Shown here piece by piece: positions 22,593-31,179 of a stretch of DNA of 34,873 nt; positions within the stretch are counted from its first letter, which is position 1; each line of letters opens with the position of its first letter. The notes beneath the pieces are model-generated. The model was not told where the DNA came from. It saw nothing but the letters and a program-made list of their open reading frames with translations, and made no database searches. The DNA comes from Bacteroidales bacterium. GTDB lineage: Bacteria > Bacteroidota > Bacteroidia > Bacteroidales > UBA932. The translations under genes and the position numbers were made by a program. The stretch covers positions 1 to 34,873 of the forward strand of contig JAFYZX010000006.1 of NCBI GenBank assembly GCA_017548505.1. The letters run 5' to 3'.

Positions 22593-24122
22593 ATGGAACA
22601 AAATCTTAACGAACAGGAACAGAACAGAAGGCAGAGCCTTCAACAGATACGTGATTTGGGCATTAACCCCTATCCTGCAGACGAATATCCTATAACCGCC
22701 ACCTCGGCGCAGATTCTGGAAGGTTTCAACCCGGAGGCAGCGGAGGATGACCCTTCACAGCAGGCTTTCAAGTCCATTTCCTTTGCCGGAAGGCTTATGA
22801 GCCGCAGGATTATGGGAGCCGCTTCCTTCATCGAGCTGCAGGACAGCGAGGGAAGGATCCAGGCCTACGTGAAGAGAGACGAGATTTGCCCTGGGGAAGA
22901 CAAGACCCTGTACAACACCGTGTTCAAGAAACTTCTGGACATCGGGGACATCATCGGTATCAAGGGATTCGCCTTCGTTACCCAGACCGGCCAGAAGAGT
23001 ATCCACGTTAAGGAACTCACCCTTTTGAGCAAGTCCCTGAGGGTTCTGCCAATCGTCAAGGAGAAGGACGGAGAAGTGTTCGACGCCTTCGCCGATCCTG
23101 AAATGCGCTACCGCCAGAGATATGTGGACCTGATCGTAAACCCTGAAGTAAGGAAGGTTTTCGAGAAGAGAACCAGGATATACAACACTATGAGGGATTT
23201 CTTCAACTCCCACGGATATCTGGAAGTGGAGACCCCTATTCTCCAGCCTATTCCGGGAGGAGCAAACGCGCGTCCGTTTGTAACCCACCACAATGTGCTG
23301 GATATGGACCTGTACCTCAGAATCGCCGACGAGCTTTACCTTAAGAGGCTGATAGTTGGCGGATTCCCTGGAGTTTACGAGTTCAGCAAGAACTTCCGCA
23401 ACGAGGGTATGGACCGTACCCACAATCCTGAGTTCACTGCAATGGAAATCTATGTGGCCTACAAGGACTACAACTGGATGATGGACTTCACGGAGAAGAT
23501 GCTGGAGAAGATTGCTATTGCGGTCAACGGCACCACCAAGGCCACTATCGGAGAGAACGAAGTTGACTTTGCCGGCCCTTACAAGAGACTCCCGATGCTG
23601 GAGGCAATCAAGGAATACGCCGGAGTGGACATTACCGGAATGGATGAGGCCCAGCTCCGCGAGACCTGCAAGAAGCTCAACGTTCCGATCCAGCCAAGCT
23701 TTGGAGAGGGCAAGCTGATAGATGCAATCTTCGGAGAGTATGTTGAGAGCCATCTCATCCAGCCAACCTTCATCATAGACTATCCGGTTTCCCTGTCTCC
23801 TCTTACCAAGCGCAAAAGAGGCAATAACAACCTGGTAGAGAGGTTTGAGCTCTTCGTTTGCGGAAAGGAACTTGCCAACGCCTACTCCGAGCTCAACGAT
23901 CCTATCGACCAGCTCGGAAGGTTCCAGGACCAGCTCCGCCTGAAGAACGGAGGAGACGACGAGGCCATGTACATAGACCACGACTTCATCCGCGCCCTGG
24001 AATACGGTATGCCGCCTACCAGCGGAATGGGCATCGGAATGGACCGCCTTACGATGTTCATGACCAACCAGATTTCCATTCAGGACGTTCTCTTCTTCCC
24101 TCAGATGAAGAAAGAGCAGTAG
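22593..24122 (+). CDS. lysS: Lysyl-tRNA synthetase, class II
   Basis: 509 residues. An OB-fold anticodon-binding domain (about 50-170, with [20 protein letters not shown]) is followed by the class II catalytic core: motif 1 near [21 protein letters not shown], motif 2 [24 protein letters not shown], and motif 3 [18 protein letters not shown]. It charges tRNA-Lys with lysine in the cytoplasm. The bacterial LysRS length is about 500 residues. It heads a plus-strand run with the SpoU methyltransferase 10 bases behind. Confidence 0.97.
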   Translation: MEQNLNEQEQNRRQSLQQIRDLGINPYPADEYPITATSAQILEGFNPEAAEDDPSQQAFKSISFAGRLMSRRIMGAASFIELQDSEGRIQAYVKRDEICPGEDKTLYNTVFKKLLDIGDIIGIKGFAFVTQTGQKSIHVKELTLLSKSLRVLPIVKEKDGEVFDAFADPEMRYRQRYVDLIVNPEVRKVFEKRTRIYNTMRDFFNSHGYLEVETPILQPIPGGANARPFVTHHNVLDMDLYLRIADELYLKRLIVGGFPGVYEFSKNFRNEGMDRTHNPEFTAMEIYVAYKDYNWMMDFTEKMLEKIAIAVNGTTKATIGENEVDFAGPYKRLPMLEAIKEYAGVDITGMDEAQLRETCKKLNVPIQPSFGEGKLIDAIFGEYVESHLIQPTFIIDYPVSLSPLTKRKRGNNNLVERFELFVCGKELANAYSELNDPIDQLGRFQDQLRLKNGGDDEAMYIDHDFIRALEYGMPPTSGMGIGMDRLTMFMTNQISIQDVLFFPQMKKEQ

Positions 24123-24132
24123 AAGGATTATT

Positions 24133-24954
24133 ATGCACAATAACCTGACTGATAACACTATAACCTCCTTGCAGAATTCAAAGGTCAAGGAGGTTGTTTT
24201 ATTGCAGGAAAAGGCCAGGGAAAGGGAAAAGACCGGCCTGTTCCCTGTGGAGGGTATCAGGGAGGTTTCCGCCTGCATAAGTTCAGGATTTGAAATAGAG
24301 TCCGTTTTCCTCTGCGACGAGATTCTGCAGGATAAAACCCTTCCGGAAATTATTTCCGGAGAAAAGGTTTTCCACGTTACCCCACAGGTCTATTCCAAGA
24401 TTTCCTACAGGGAATCCACCGAGGGTATTCTGGCTGTTGCAAAAGCCAGGCACACCACTCTTGAAGACCTTGGCAATATCCTGAAAGACAGCAAGAGTCC
24501 AGCGTTGATACTTGTCGCGGAGGCAGTTGAAAAGCCCGGCAATCTGGGAGCCATCCTGAGAACAGCGGACGCTTGCGGAGCAACCGCCGTGATCTTTGCG
24601 AATCCGAGGACAGACCTCTACAATCCGAACCTCATCCGCGCAAGTCTCGGGGGAGTTTTCACCCAGACTATCGTTTGCTGCAAAAGCGAGAATGCAATAT
24701 CTTTCCTGAAGGACCACGGCATCAAAATCTTTACCGCACAGCTTCAGGACAGCGTTCCTTACTACGGCACTGATATGACCGGCCCTTGCGCCATCGCCCT
24801 GGGCAGCGAGGCGGACGGGATCTCTGATATCTGGAGAAAGGCCTCTGACCGCAAGATTATGATCCCTATGCTTGGGAAACTGGATTCCCTCAACGTTTCC
24901 GTTTCCGCCGCCATCCTTTGCTATGAGGCTCTCCGCCAAAGAAATGCAAAATGA
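24133..24954 (+). CDS. TrmH/SpoU family RNA 2'-O-methyltransferase
   Basis: 273 residues. An N-terminal substrate-binding part (NSKVKEVVLLQEKAREREKTGLFPVEG) precedes the SPOUT catalytic domain with motif 1 EKPGNLGAILRTADACGA, motif 2 NPNLIRASLGGVF and motif 3 IALGSEADGISD...DSLNVSVSAAILCYE, which form the trefoil-knot SAM site. It probably methylates a ribose in 23S rRNA or tRNA; the exact site cannot be told from sequence alone. It starts 10 bases after lysS, and its stop overlaps the aroE start by 4 bases. Confidence 0.92.
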   Translation: MHNNLTDNTITSLQNSKVKEVVLLQEKAREREKTGLFPVEGIREVSACISSGFEIESVFLCDEILQDKTLPEIISGEKVFHVTPQVYSKISYRESTEGILAVAKARHTTLEDLGNILKDSKSPALILVAEAVEKPGNLGAILRTADACGATAVIFANPRTDLYNPNLIRASLGGVFTQTIVCCKSENAISFLKDHGIKIFTAQLQDSVPYYGTDMTGPCAIALGSEADGISDIWRKASDRKIMIPMLGKLDSLNVSVSAAILCYEALRQRNAK

Positions 24955-25694
24955 AAAAGTTTGCCCTCATAGGAAACCCGATACAGCATTCTCTCAGTCC
25001 GGAACTTTTCAGGGAGGCTTACCCTTCCACATCTATGCGCTATGATTTGGTGGAGGAAGAATCCATTGAGAAATCCATCGCCGAGCTAAAGGAAAAAGGC
25101 TATGGCGGAGCAAACGTCACAGCTCCGTTCAAGGAAAAGGTAATGGATTTTGTCACCGACCCGGATCCTGTATCCAAGGCAATAGGTGCTTCCAACCTAA
25201 TCATCTTTGATGGAGACAGGATCTACGGTTACAATACGGATTACCTTGCCGTCAGAAGAATGGTCCGAGAACTGGCTCCAGTTGACAAGGCCATTGTAAT
25301 CGGCTGTGGCGGAGCGGGTAAGGCCGCGGCACTCGCTTGCAGGGATGAAGGTCTGGACACAATTATCGCCAACCGTACGGAAGAGAAGGCTGAAGCCTTC
25401 GCCAGTGAAATTGGCATCAGGGCAATGGGCTTGGAAGATGCCCAGAACCTCCTCACAATCCTTACCCTTGGCAACCAAACCGCAAAGAAGAATATCCTTG
25501 TCGTCTATGCCATTCCGGAAGAGGATAACATCATAAGCAAAGACCTTCTCGGCCGCGCAACCGTCATCGAGGCCAACTACAAGAATCCTTGCCTAAACCC
25601 TGAGAGTGGACTCAAGTGGCTCAAATACCAGGCAGTGGAAAGTTTCCGCATTTTCACCGGAATCACTCCGGACGAAACTCAAATGCAGATATAG
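24951..25694 (+). CDS. aroE: Shikimate dehydrogenase
   Basis: 247 residues, slightly short for the family. The N-terminal substrate domain has GNPIQHSLSP (shikimate-binding serines) and NVTAPFKEKV (catalytic lysine); GYNTD carries the catalytic aspartate. The Rossmann domain has VIGCGGAGKAAALAC and the NADP-type ANRTEEKA. It reduces 3-dehydroshikimate to shikimate, the step before the kinase encoded at 18013. ATGA overlap with the methyltransferase gene implies translational coupling. The C-terminal half (about 165-215) is more divergent than usual. Confidence 0.93.
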   Translation: MKKFALIGNPIQHSLSPELFREAYPSTSMRYDLVEEESIEKSIAELKEKGYGGANVTAPFKEKVMDFVTDPDPVSKAIGASNLIIFDGDRIYGYNTDYLAVRRMVRELAPVDKAIVIGCGGAGKAAALACRDEGLDTIIANRTEEKAEAFASEIGIRAMGLEDAQNLLTILTLGNQTAKKNILVVYAIPEEDNIISKDLLGRATVIEANYKNPCLNPESGLKWLKYQAVESFRIFTGITPDETQMQI

Positions 25695-25702
25695 GAAAAC
25701 GG

Positions 25703-25734
25703 TTTGCGGGTTTTGTTTTTTTAGAGTAACTTTA
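25703..25734 (+). promoter_or_regulatory. Promoter of ssb
   Basis: TTTG at 25703-25706 and TAACTTTA at 25727-25734, 20 bases apart, fit the Bacteroidetes arrangement with one mismatch in the -7 box. The ssb ATG is at 25756. Confidence 0.55.
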
Positions 25735-25755
25735 CCCGGTTAAATTTGATTTATT

Positions 25756-26271
25756 ATGTCTTTCAACAAAGTATTGATTTTAGGGAACACCGCCGCTGCG
25801 CCTGAAGTAAGGCATCTGGACGGCGGAAGTGTGGTGGCAAATTTCAGGGTTGCTACATCGGAAACATTTACGGACAGAAGCGGCAGCCGCACAGAGAGAA
25901 CCGAGTGGCACAACATCGTGTGCTGGAGGAGATTGGCAGAATTCGCCGAGAAGTATATCCAGAAAGGGACGCAGGTATTCATTGAAGGAAGAATTACTAC
26001 CCGTGAGTTTACAGACCAGACAGGACAGAAAAGATACAGGACTGAAATCGTAGCTGACAATATCCAGCTTACAGGAAGAAGGCCGGACGGGCAGCAGAGC
26101 CAGCCATCCCAGCAGGCTGGATATCAGTCTCAGGGGGGATATCAGAACCCGGCGCCTCAGCCAAGTTATCAGAGGCCTGCAGCCCCTGCCCAGCCAGCTC
26201 CACCCGCTCCGCAGGACTTCCCTGCAATGGATGATTTCAACGATACCGGATCCAACGACCTTCCATTCTAA
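25756..26271 (+). CDS. ssb: Single-stranded DNA-binding protein
   Basis: 171 residues. The OB-fold (about 1-110) begins SFNKVLILGNTAAAPEVRHL and includes RTEWHNIVCWRRLAEFAEKYIQKGTQVFIEGRI. A linker of about 45 residues rich in Gln, Pro, Gly and Tyr follows, and the acidic tip ends NDLPF, which recruits partner proteins such as RecJ in other bacteria; recJ lies about 3 kb away. purA follows 13 bases later. Confidence 0.96.
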   Translation: MSFNKVLILGNTAAAPEVRHLDGGSVVANFRVATSETFTDRSGSRTERTEWHNIVCWRRLAEFAEKYIQKGTQVFIEGRITTREFTDQTGQKRYRTEIVADNIQLTGRRPDGQQSQPSQQAGYQSQGGYQNPAPQPSYQRPAAPAQPAPPAPQDFPAMDDFNDTGSNDLPF

Positions 26272-26284
26272 AACTTGATTCAAT

Positions 26285-27544
26285 ATGAAAGTTGATGTTG
26301 TATTGGGCCTTCAGTGGGGAGACGAAGGCAAGGGAAAAATTGTGGACGTACTTGCCAGAAACTACCCCGTAATCTGCAGATTCCAGGGAGGCCCCAACGC
26401 AGGCCATTCCCTGCAGTTCTCAGGCAAAAGCTTTGTGCTCCATTCTGTTCCGGCTGGAGTTTTCAGAAAGAACACGGTTAACATTGTTGGCAACGGCGTA
26501 GTGCTGGACCCTATTATTTTCCAGGAAGAGTGCCAGGCCATTGCAAAGATGGGAGTGGACCCGACAAAGAACGTTGTGATTTCCAAGAGAGCCCACCTGA
26601 TTCTTCCTACACACAGGATTATGGACGCCGCTTCCGAGGCCAGCCTCGGAAAGACCAAGATCGGTTCCACCCTCAAGGGTATCGGCCCGACCTATATGGA
26701 CAAGACCGGAAGGAACGGCCTTAGAGTCGGAGACGCTCTTGCAAAGGACTTCAAGAAAAGGTTCAACACCCTTAAGCAAAAGCACATAGCCTATCTCAAG
26801 CAGTTTGACTTCGAGTACGATGTAAACAAGAACGAGAAGGAATGGTTCAAGGCCATAGAGTATCTGAAGAAGTTCAAGATCGTGGACAGCGAGTATGAAC
26901 TCAACGCCCTGCTCAAGACAAAGAAAGCTCTTGCAGAAGGAGCCCAGGGAACAATGCTGGACGTTGATTTCGGAGCATATCCTTTTGTGACCTCATCATC
27001 CACGATTTGCGCTGGTTCCTGCACCGGACTGGGAGTAGCTCCTTCAAAGGTGGGCAAGGTATTCGGAGTTTTCAAGGCTTACTGCACAAGGGTAGGAAGC
27101 GGTCCGTTCCCTACTGAGCTCAACGATGCAGTCGGGGAGGAACTCCGCCAGAAAGGACACGAGTTCGGAGCCACCACCGGAAGGCCGAGAAGGACCGGAT
27201 GGCTGGATCTTGCCGCACTCAAGTACGCCATCATGATAGACGGAGCTACAGACCTGATTATGATGAAGGCAGACGTTCTTGACACCTTCGACACCATCAA
27301 GGTTGCAGTTGCCTACAAGGTTGACGGAAAGAAGACGGACAGGGTTCCGTTCGACACCTTCGCCAGGATCGAGCCGGTCTACAAGGAGTTCAAGGGCTGG
27401 AAGAAAGACCTTACAAAGTGCAAGACCGCCAAGGATCTTCCGGCAGCCTTCAAGCGCTACATCGCTTTCATAGAGAAGGAGGTTGGAGTCAAGATCGCCT
27501 ACGTTTCCGTAGGTCCAGACCGCTCCCAGACCATCAAGCTCTAA
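26285..27544 (+). CDS. purA: Adenylosuccinate synthetase
   Basis: 419 residues. The N-terminal GTP loop GLQWGDEGKGKIVD, FQGGPNAGHS, the IMP-binding segment with STLKGIGPTYMDK, and the C-terminal TGRPRRTGWLD are all present. It joins IMP and aspartate using GTP in AMP synthesis. A strong stem-loop 26 bases after the stop ends the unit. Ordinary family member. Confidence 0.97.
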   Translation: MKVDVVLGLQWGDEGKGKIVDVLARNYPVICRFQGGPNAGHSLQFSGKSFVLHSVPAGVFRKNTVNIVGNGVVLDPIIFQEECQAIAKMGVDPTKNVVISKRAHLILPTHRIMDAASEASLGKTKIGSTLKGIGPTYMDKTGRNGLRVGDALAKDFKKRFNTLKQKHIAYLKQFDFEYDVNKNEKEWFKAIEYLKKFKIVDSEYELNALLKTKKALAEGAQGTMLDVDFGAYPFVTSSSTICAGSCTGLGVAPSKVGKVFGVFKAYCTRVGSGPFPTELNDAVGEELRQKGHEFGATTGRPRRTGWLDLAALKYAIMIDGATDLIMMKADVLDTFDTIKVAVAYKVDGKKTDRVPFDTFARIEPVYKEFKGWKKDLTKCKTAKDLPAAFKRYIAFIEKEVGVKIAYVSVGPDRSQTIKL

Positions 27545-27569
27545 CTGATGGAGTTTCACTTATACCTCG

Positions 27570-27595
27570 GAGGGATGCCTAATCAGGCATCCCTC
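27570..27595 (+). terminator. Stem-loop terminator after purA
   Basis: GAGGGATGCCT and AGGCATCCCTC form a perfect 11-bp stem with a 4-base loop (AATC), followed by TTTGG. The short T-run makes it a moderate intrinsic terminator on this strand. Confidence 0.75.
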
Positions 27596-27624
27596 TTTGG
27601 CAGATGGCGAGCAGCACAGGCATA

Positions 27625-27658
27625 AAGCCTATCGTCTGTTAGGCTTCGATTTTAATCG
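27625..27658. terminator. Small stem-loops, possible bidirectional terminator
   Basis: AAGCCTA and TAGGCTT form a 7-bp stem (27625-27646), followed directly by CGATT-TT-AATCG (27647-27658). The doubtful ORF on the minus strand ends inside the first stem. Confidence 0.4.
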
Positions 27659-27802
27659 ACGCCAATGAGAACGAATATAAACCTGTAATCCGTGAATATA
27701 AGCATAATGCCCCTTCACATTAACAAGTTTCATGGGCAGCTCTTCGCTAAGCGCAATACGAACGCGACCCGTTTTGACATCAATAGTTTGTTTGATTCTC
27801 AT
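27629..27802 (-). CDS. Small hypothetical protein, doubtful
   Basis: 57 residues from ATG 27802; a TTG at 27829 would add nine. It is basic, with a beta-like start (IKQTIDVKTGRVRIALSEEL) and an Arg/Lys-rich end (SHWRRLKSKPNRR). I recognise no family. It sits in a 470-base interval between purA and the transporter genes, AT-richer than neighbours, and lacks a clear promoter. It could be a decayed fragment. The rest of the interval (27803-28014) holds one stem-loop and nothing else I can identify. Confidence 0.3.
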   Translation of the reverse strand: MRIKQTIDVKTGRVRIALSEELPMKLVNVKGHYAYIHGLQVYIRSHWRRLKSKPNRR

Positions 27803-27857
27803 AGATGCATTATTAATAAGCGGAGTCAATCGGTGGGTTCGAAAGAACTAGCACATC

Positions 27858-27907
27858 TGTAAAACAATAACAGAGTAGTCATTTCTTGCGAAACAATTAC
27901 TCTGTTA
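27858..27907 (-). terminator. Possible terminator after the MFS operon
   Basis: TAACAGAGTA (minus strand, 27907-27898) pairs perfectly with TACTCTGTTA (27877-27868) across a 20-base loop and is followed by TTGTTTTA. It lies about 108 bases after the stop of the 28015-29436 transporter. The T-run is interrupted. Confidence 0.45.
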
Positions 27908-28014
27908 AGGTATTGATGCCAAAAGTGGAGGCGCTTATCTCTCCTGCATCTAAATCAAACGGTACAAAAATAACAAAAATTTCTTAATCACAATACTATC
28001 AGCGAAAAAGATTG

Positions 28015-29436
28015 TTATTTCTTCTTGTTAGGCAGATCAAGCTGAAGCTGAGGATTCTTCCTGGATGAAGCCTTAAGCAGAAGCGATACGCAAACGGCAA
28101 CGATTCCAAGACCGATGAAGATGTACTCGGCGGTAACAGCGGCAGTGATTTCCTGTGCCTTGTTGCCGGCTTCGATGACATACTTCTTGAATACCATTCC
28201 AACGAAGATAGGAACCAGGAGCATACCCATATTCTGGATCCAGTAGATCAGTGAGTAAGCCGTACCCAGGTTCTTTTCCGGGATAATCTTTGGAACGCTT
28301 GGCCACATTGCGGCAGGAACAAGGCTGTAGCCGATTCCGAGGATGCCGATAGCGGCATAGCCGGAGAACTGGCTTCCCTCAGGAGCAAAGGCAATGATGA
28401 GGTGGGCCACAAGCACCATGCAGCTTCCCAGAATCATCCAGGTAGTGGCCTTGCCTATCTTGTCCACCAGGATTCCGAACAGAGGAGTTCCGATAACCGT
28501 GCAGAACGGAATCATGGATACCATCCACTTTGCAGTCTCCAGATCCAGTCCGAATCTCGGAATAATGATGGAGGTTGCAAATTTCTTGAATGAAATGATG
28601 CAGCAGTAGAAGAATACACACAACAGTGAAATAAGTATGTAGTGCTTGTTGGTCAGGATCTTGAAAATATCGGAGAACTTGAACTTGTCGTCCTCGCTTG
28701 TTTCCTTTGTATCCTTTTCTCCGGTCTGCTTGTCGAATTTGGAGTCCATCGTGATGAATACGCTCCAGAGGATGATTCCCACAATCATAATGGCAATACC
28801 TACAAGAGCTGGACGGTTAGTTTCTGCGAAGGTGTAGAGAGCATTCTGGCCGTGCTCGCCAACAAGAGCCGGGGAAAGCACGAATGCCGTGGCGGTTCCA
28901 AGTCTGGCGATTGCCAGCTGGGCACCCATTGCGAATGCCATCTCCTTGCCCTTGAACCACTTGGCGATAGAACGCGTAACTGCAACTCCGGCAATCTCGC
29001 TGCCAAGGCCGAACAGCATGCAGCCCACGTATGCCAGCCAAAGCGATGGTTTGGCAATACCCACTGAATTGTGCATCCAGTTGCACAGGCCGCTGCCGTT
29101 GAAGGAACTTGAAATGGCGTAAGCCACAATTGCGGCACCGCCAACCATCATTCCGACAAAGATGGAACCTGTGATCCTGACGCCCCACTTGTCGAGGAGC
29201 ATACCGCAGACAATCAGTCCGCCCCATACGCAAAGGAATGAATAACCTCCGGCGTAGAAACCGTAGTTGGCTGAATCCCAGCCAAGTTCCAGAAGCTCAG
29301 GAGTCTTGAAGATATGGCTCAGGGTAGAGAACATATCGTCAAAGAAGTACGATGCAAACATCGGAACCACGAGACAGGCGAGCACAATCCACCTTGCGCT
29401 CTTGGAGTCTCTCAGAAGTTTGATTGCTTTGTTCAT
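28015..29436 (-). CDS. MFS transporter, MFSD1-like
   Basis: 473 residues with about 12 membrane helices. The N terminus KLLRDSKSARWIVLACLVVPMFASYFFDDMFSTL matches its two neighbours (xLLxDSxxxRWxxL). In the first half lies a motif-A-like loop MLLDKWGVRITG, and in the second half SVPKIIPEKNLGTAYSLIYWIQNMGM. That second signature resembles the MFSD1-type lysosomal dipeptide transporters of eukaryotes and their bacterial relatives; dipeptide or organic-acid transport is only inference. It follows the next MFS gene by 18 bases on the same strand and ends with Lys-rich KKK. Confidence 0.9.
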   Translation of the reverse strand: MNKAIKLLRDSKSARWIVLACLVVPMFASYFFDDMFSTLSHIFKTPELLELGWDSANYGFYAGGYSFLCVWGGLIVCGMLLDKWGVRITGSIFVGMMVGGAAIVAYAISSSFNGSGLCNWMHNSVGIAKPSLWLAYVGCMLFGLGSEIAGVAVTRSIAKWFKGKEMAFAMGAQLAIARLGTATAFVLSPALVGEHGQNALYTFAETNRPALVGIAIMIVGIILWSVFITMDSKFDKQTGEKDTKETSEDDKFKFSDIFKILTNKHYILISLLCVFFYCCIISFKKFATSIIIPRFGLDLETAKWMVSMIPFCTVIGTPLFGILVDKIGKATTWMILGSCMVLVAHLIIAFAPEGSQFSGYAAIGILGIGYSLVPAAMWPSVPKIIPEKNLGTAYSLIYWIQNMGMLLVPIFVGMVFKKYVIEAGNKAQEITAAVTAEYIFIGLGIVAVCVSLLLKASSRKNPQLQLDLPNKKK

Positions 29437-29454
29437 CTTTATAGTTGTTTGTTA

Positions 29455-31077
29455 TTATTCTTTGATGTTAGGAAGTTCCAGGCCATAGCCCTTCTTGCGG
29501 TCGACCCTCTTGAGTACAACGCCAAGAATCAGGGCAGCAACTCCAAGGAACGCTAGCATAAGGAGCGGGGCCGTGTAGTTGAGCTGGGTAGGATCGTCAA
29601 TATCAGGATTGGTCTTGTCCAGAATCTTGCCGATAAGCAGAGGGAAGAGCCACAGGCCGATGTTCTGAATCCAGAAAATCAAAGCGTATGCGCTACCGAT
29701 AATCTTGGCATCCACGAGCTTAGGAACACTTGGCCAAAGAGAAGCCGGAACAAGGGAGAAGGATGATCCGAGAACCAGGATGGTAATGTAAGCGATAATA
29801 ACGCCTCCTACCTGGCTGCCCTTGAACATAGGGAGGATGAAAGCAAAGGTAAGGTGGCACAGGATGAGGAGCAGGGAACCAAGGACGAGCATTGAAGCTG
29901 CTTTTCCCTTGTGGTCCACATAGCTTCCGAGAATAGGAGTGATACCCACTGCAAGAAGAGGGAACACGGCAAAGATTGTCTCCGCGCTCTGCTTCATATA
30001 ACCCATATAGCAGAATACAACCAAAGCTATCACCGCAAGAGCCAGAAGGGTGTACTTCTTTGCCTTGCCCTTGGAGAAGTTGCTCATGAAAGCGGCAACT
30101 GCAACAACCAGCATGATTATGTACTGGACTATGGTTACGGTATTTGTAGCCCAGAAGGAGTCTTTAGGCACCTCGGTAAAGGTGAGGTTGCACTGGAGCA
30201 TGTTAACCGCATATTTCTGGAACGGGAAAATCGCCGAGTAGTAGAGGACGCACAAAAGGGCAACCAGCCAGAAGCCGCTGCTCTTGAGGATTGCTCCGAT
30301 ATCGCTGACCTTGAACGGATCGTCTTTCTCCTCGGCCTCTCCGGTCTGCGCATCCAGTTTCTTGTCCATGAAGAAGTAAACGATGAACATTATCAGGGCT
30401 ATCATCAGGAGGACAACTCCAAAGGCCACGCTGCGGGAAACGTCTATCCTTTCTCCCATCTTTGCGAACATCGGCGAGAAAATCATGCAGGTTGCAACGC
30501 CAAGGCGGGCAAGAGCCATCTCGGAACCCATTGCAAGAGCCATCTCACGGCCCTTGAACCATTTGACGATACCTCTTGAAACGGTGATTCCGGCCATCTC
30601 CACTCCGCAGCCGAAGATCATGAATCCCACTGCGGCAAACTTGGCTGAGGCAGGCATTCCCCTGTAGAACGGAGAAATTCCCAATTCGTCGAAACCAGGT
30701 ATATAGTTGAGGTTAGCGTCGAACCAGGCGGCGATGGATGTTCCTGCAAACGAGTCCGTTACTGCGTACCATTTGATTACCGCGCCAACCAGCATCACGA
30801 ATCCGGAAAGGATGGCGGTAAACCTCACGCCCATCTTGTCCAGGATGATACCCGCGAAAATCAGGAAGAAAACGAACACGTTGAGGAAGGTCTCCGCACC
30901 CTGCATCGTGCCGAACGCGGTTGAATCCCAGCCCCTTGTTTCCTGCATCAAGTCTTTAATCGGCGACAGGATGTCCATAAAGATGTATGAACAGAACATC
31001 GCTAGCGCCAGAAGCAGCAGTGCTGTCCAGCGTATTGCGGCCGAATCTCTTAGAGTCTTTTTCAGATCTGTAGTCAT
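29455..31077 (-). CDS. MFS transporter, MFSD1-like, with a two-helix insertion
   Basis: 540 residues, about 70 longer than its neighbours. The shared features are an N terminus with LRDSAAIRWTALLLLALAMFCSYIF, ILDKMGVRFTA, GREMALAMGSEMALARLG and SVPKLVDAKIIGSAYALIFWIQNIGLWLFP. Between the seventh and eighth helices (about residues 310-365) there is an additional segment with two hydrophobic stretches, IVQYIIMLVVAVAAFMSNF and YTLLALAVIALVVFCYMGY, absent in the paralogues. It may have 14 helices. The gene leads the two-gene minus-strand unit. Substrate unknown. Confidence 0.9.
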   Translation of the reverse strand: MTTDLKKTLRDSAAIRWTALLLLALAMFCSYIFMDILSPIKDLMQETRGWDSTAFGTMQGAETFLNVFVFFLIFAGIILDKMGVRFTAILSGFVMLVGAVIKWYAVTDSFAGTSIAAWFDANLNYIPGFDELGISPFYRGMPASAKFAAVGFMIFGCGVEMAGITVSRGIVKWFKGREMALAMGSEMALARLGVATCMIFSPMFAKMGERIDVSRSVAFGVVLLMIALIMFIVYFFMDKKLDAQTGEAEEKDDPFKVSDIGAILKSSGFWLVALLCVLYYSAIFPFQKYAVNMLQCNLTFTEVPKDSFWATNTVTIVQYIIMLVVAVAAFMSNFSKGKAKKYTLLALAVIALVVFCYMGYMKQSAETIFAVFPLLAVGITPILGSYVDHKGKAASMLVLGSLLLILCHLTFAFILPMFKGSQVGGVIIAYITILVLGSSFSLVPASLWPSVPKLVDAKIIGSAYALIFWIQNIGLWLFPLLIGKILDKTNPDIDDPTQLNYTAPLLMLAFLGVAALILGVVLKRVDRKKGYGLELPNIKE

Positions 31078-31179
31078 TGTTTATATGTTTAAAGATATTT
31101 TTCCTCTATGGTGCAAAAATGACTTCGCAATTTACAAAATATTGAGTAAATTGCCACCTGTTTTATTCAAAGAGCCCTG

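Noticed and set aside
22755..24278. A 507-codon open frame on the minus strand opposite lysS
   Set aside because: It lies antisense to a clearly conserved lysyl-tRNA synthetase and shows no recognisable domain; it is a codon-bias shadow.
20571..27907. Two hairpins with identical geometry (10-bp stem, 20-base loop) at 20571-20610 and 27868-27907 as a shared element
   Set aside because: Their sequences are unrelated, and each is best explained as a terminator of the minus-strand gene upstream, with a T-run after the stem.
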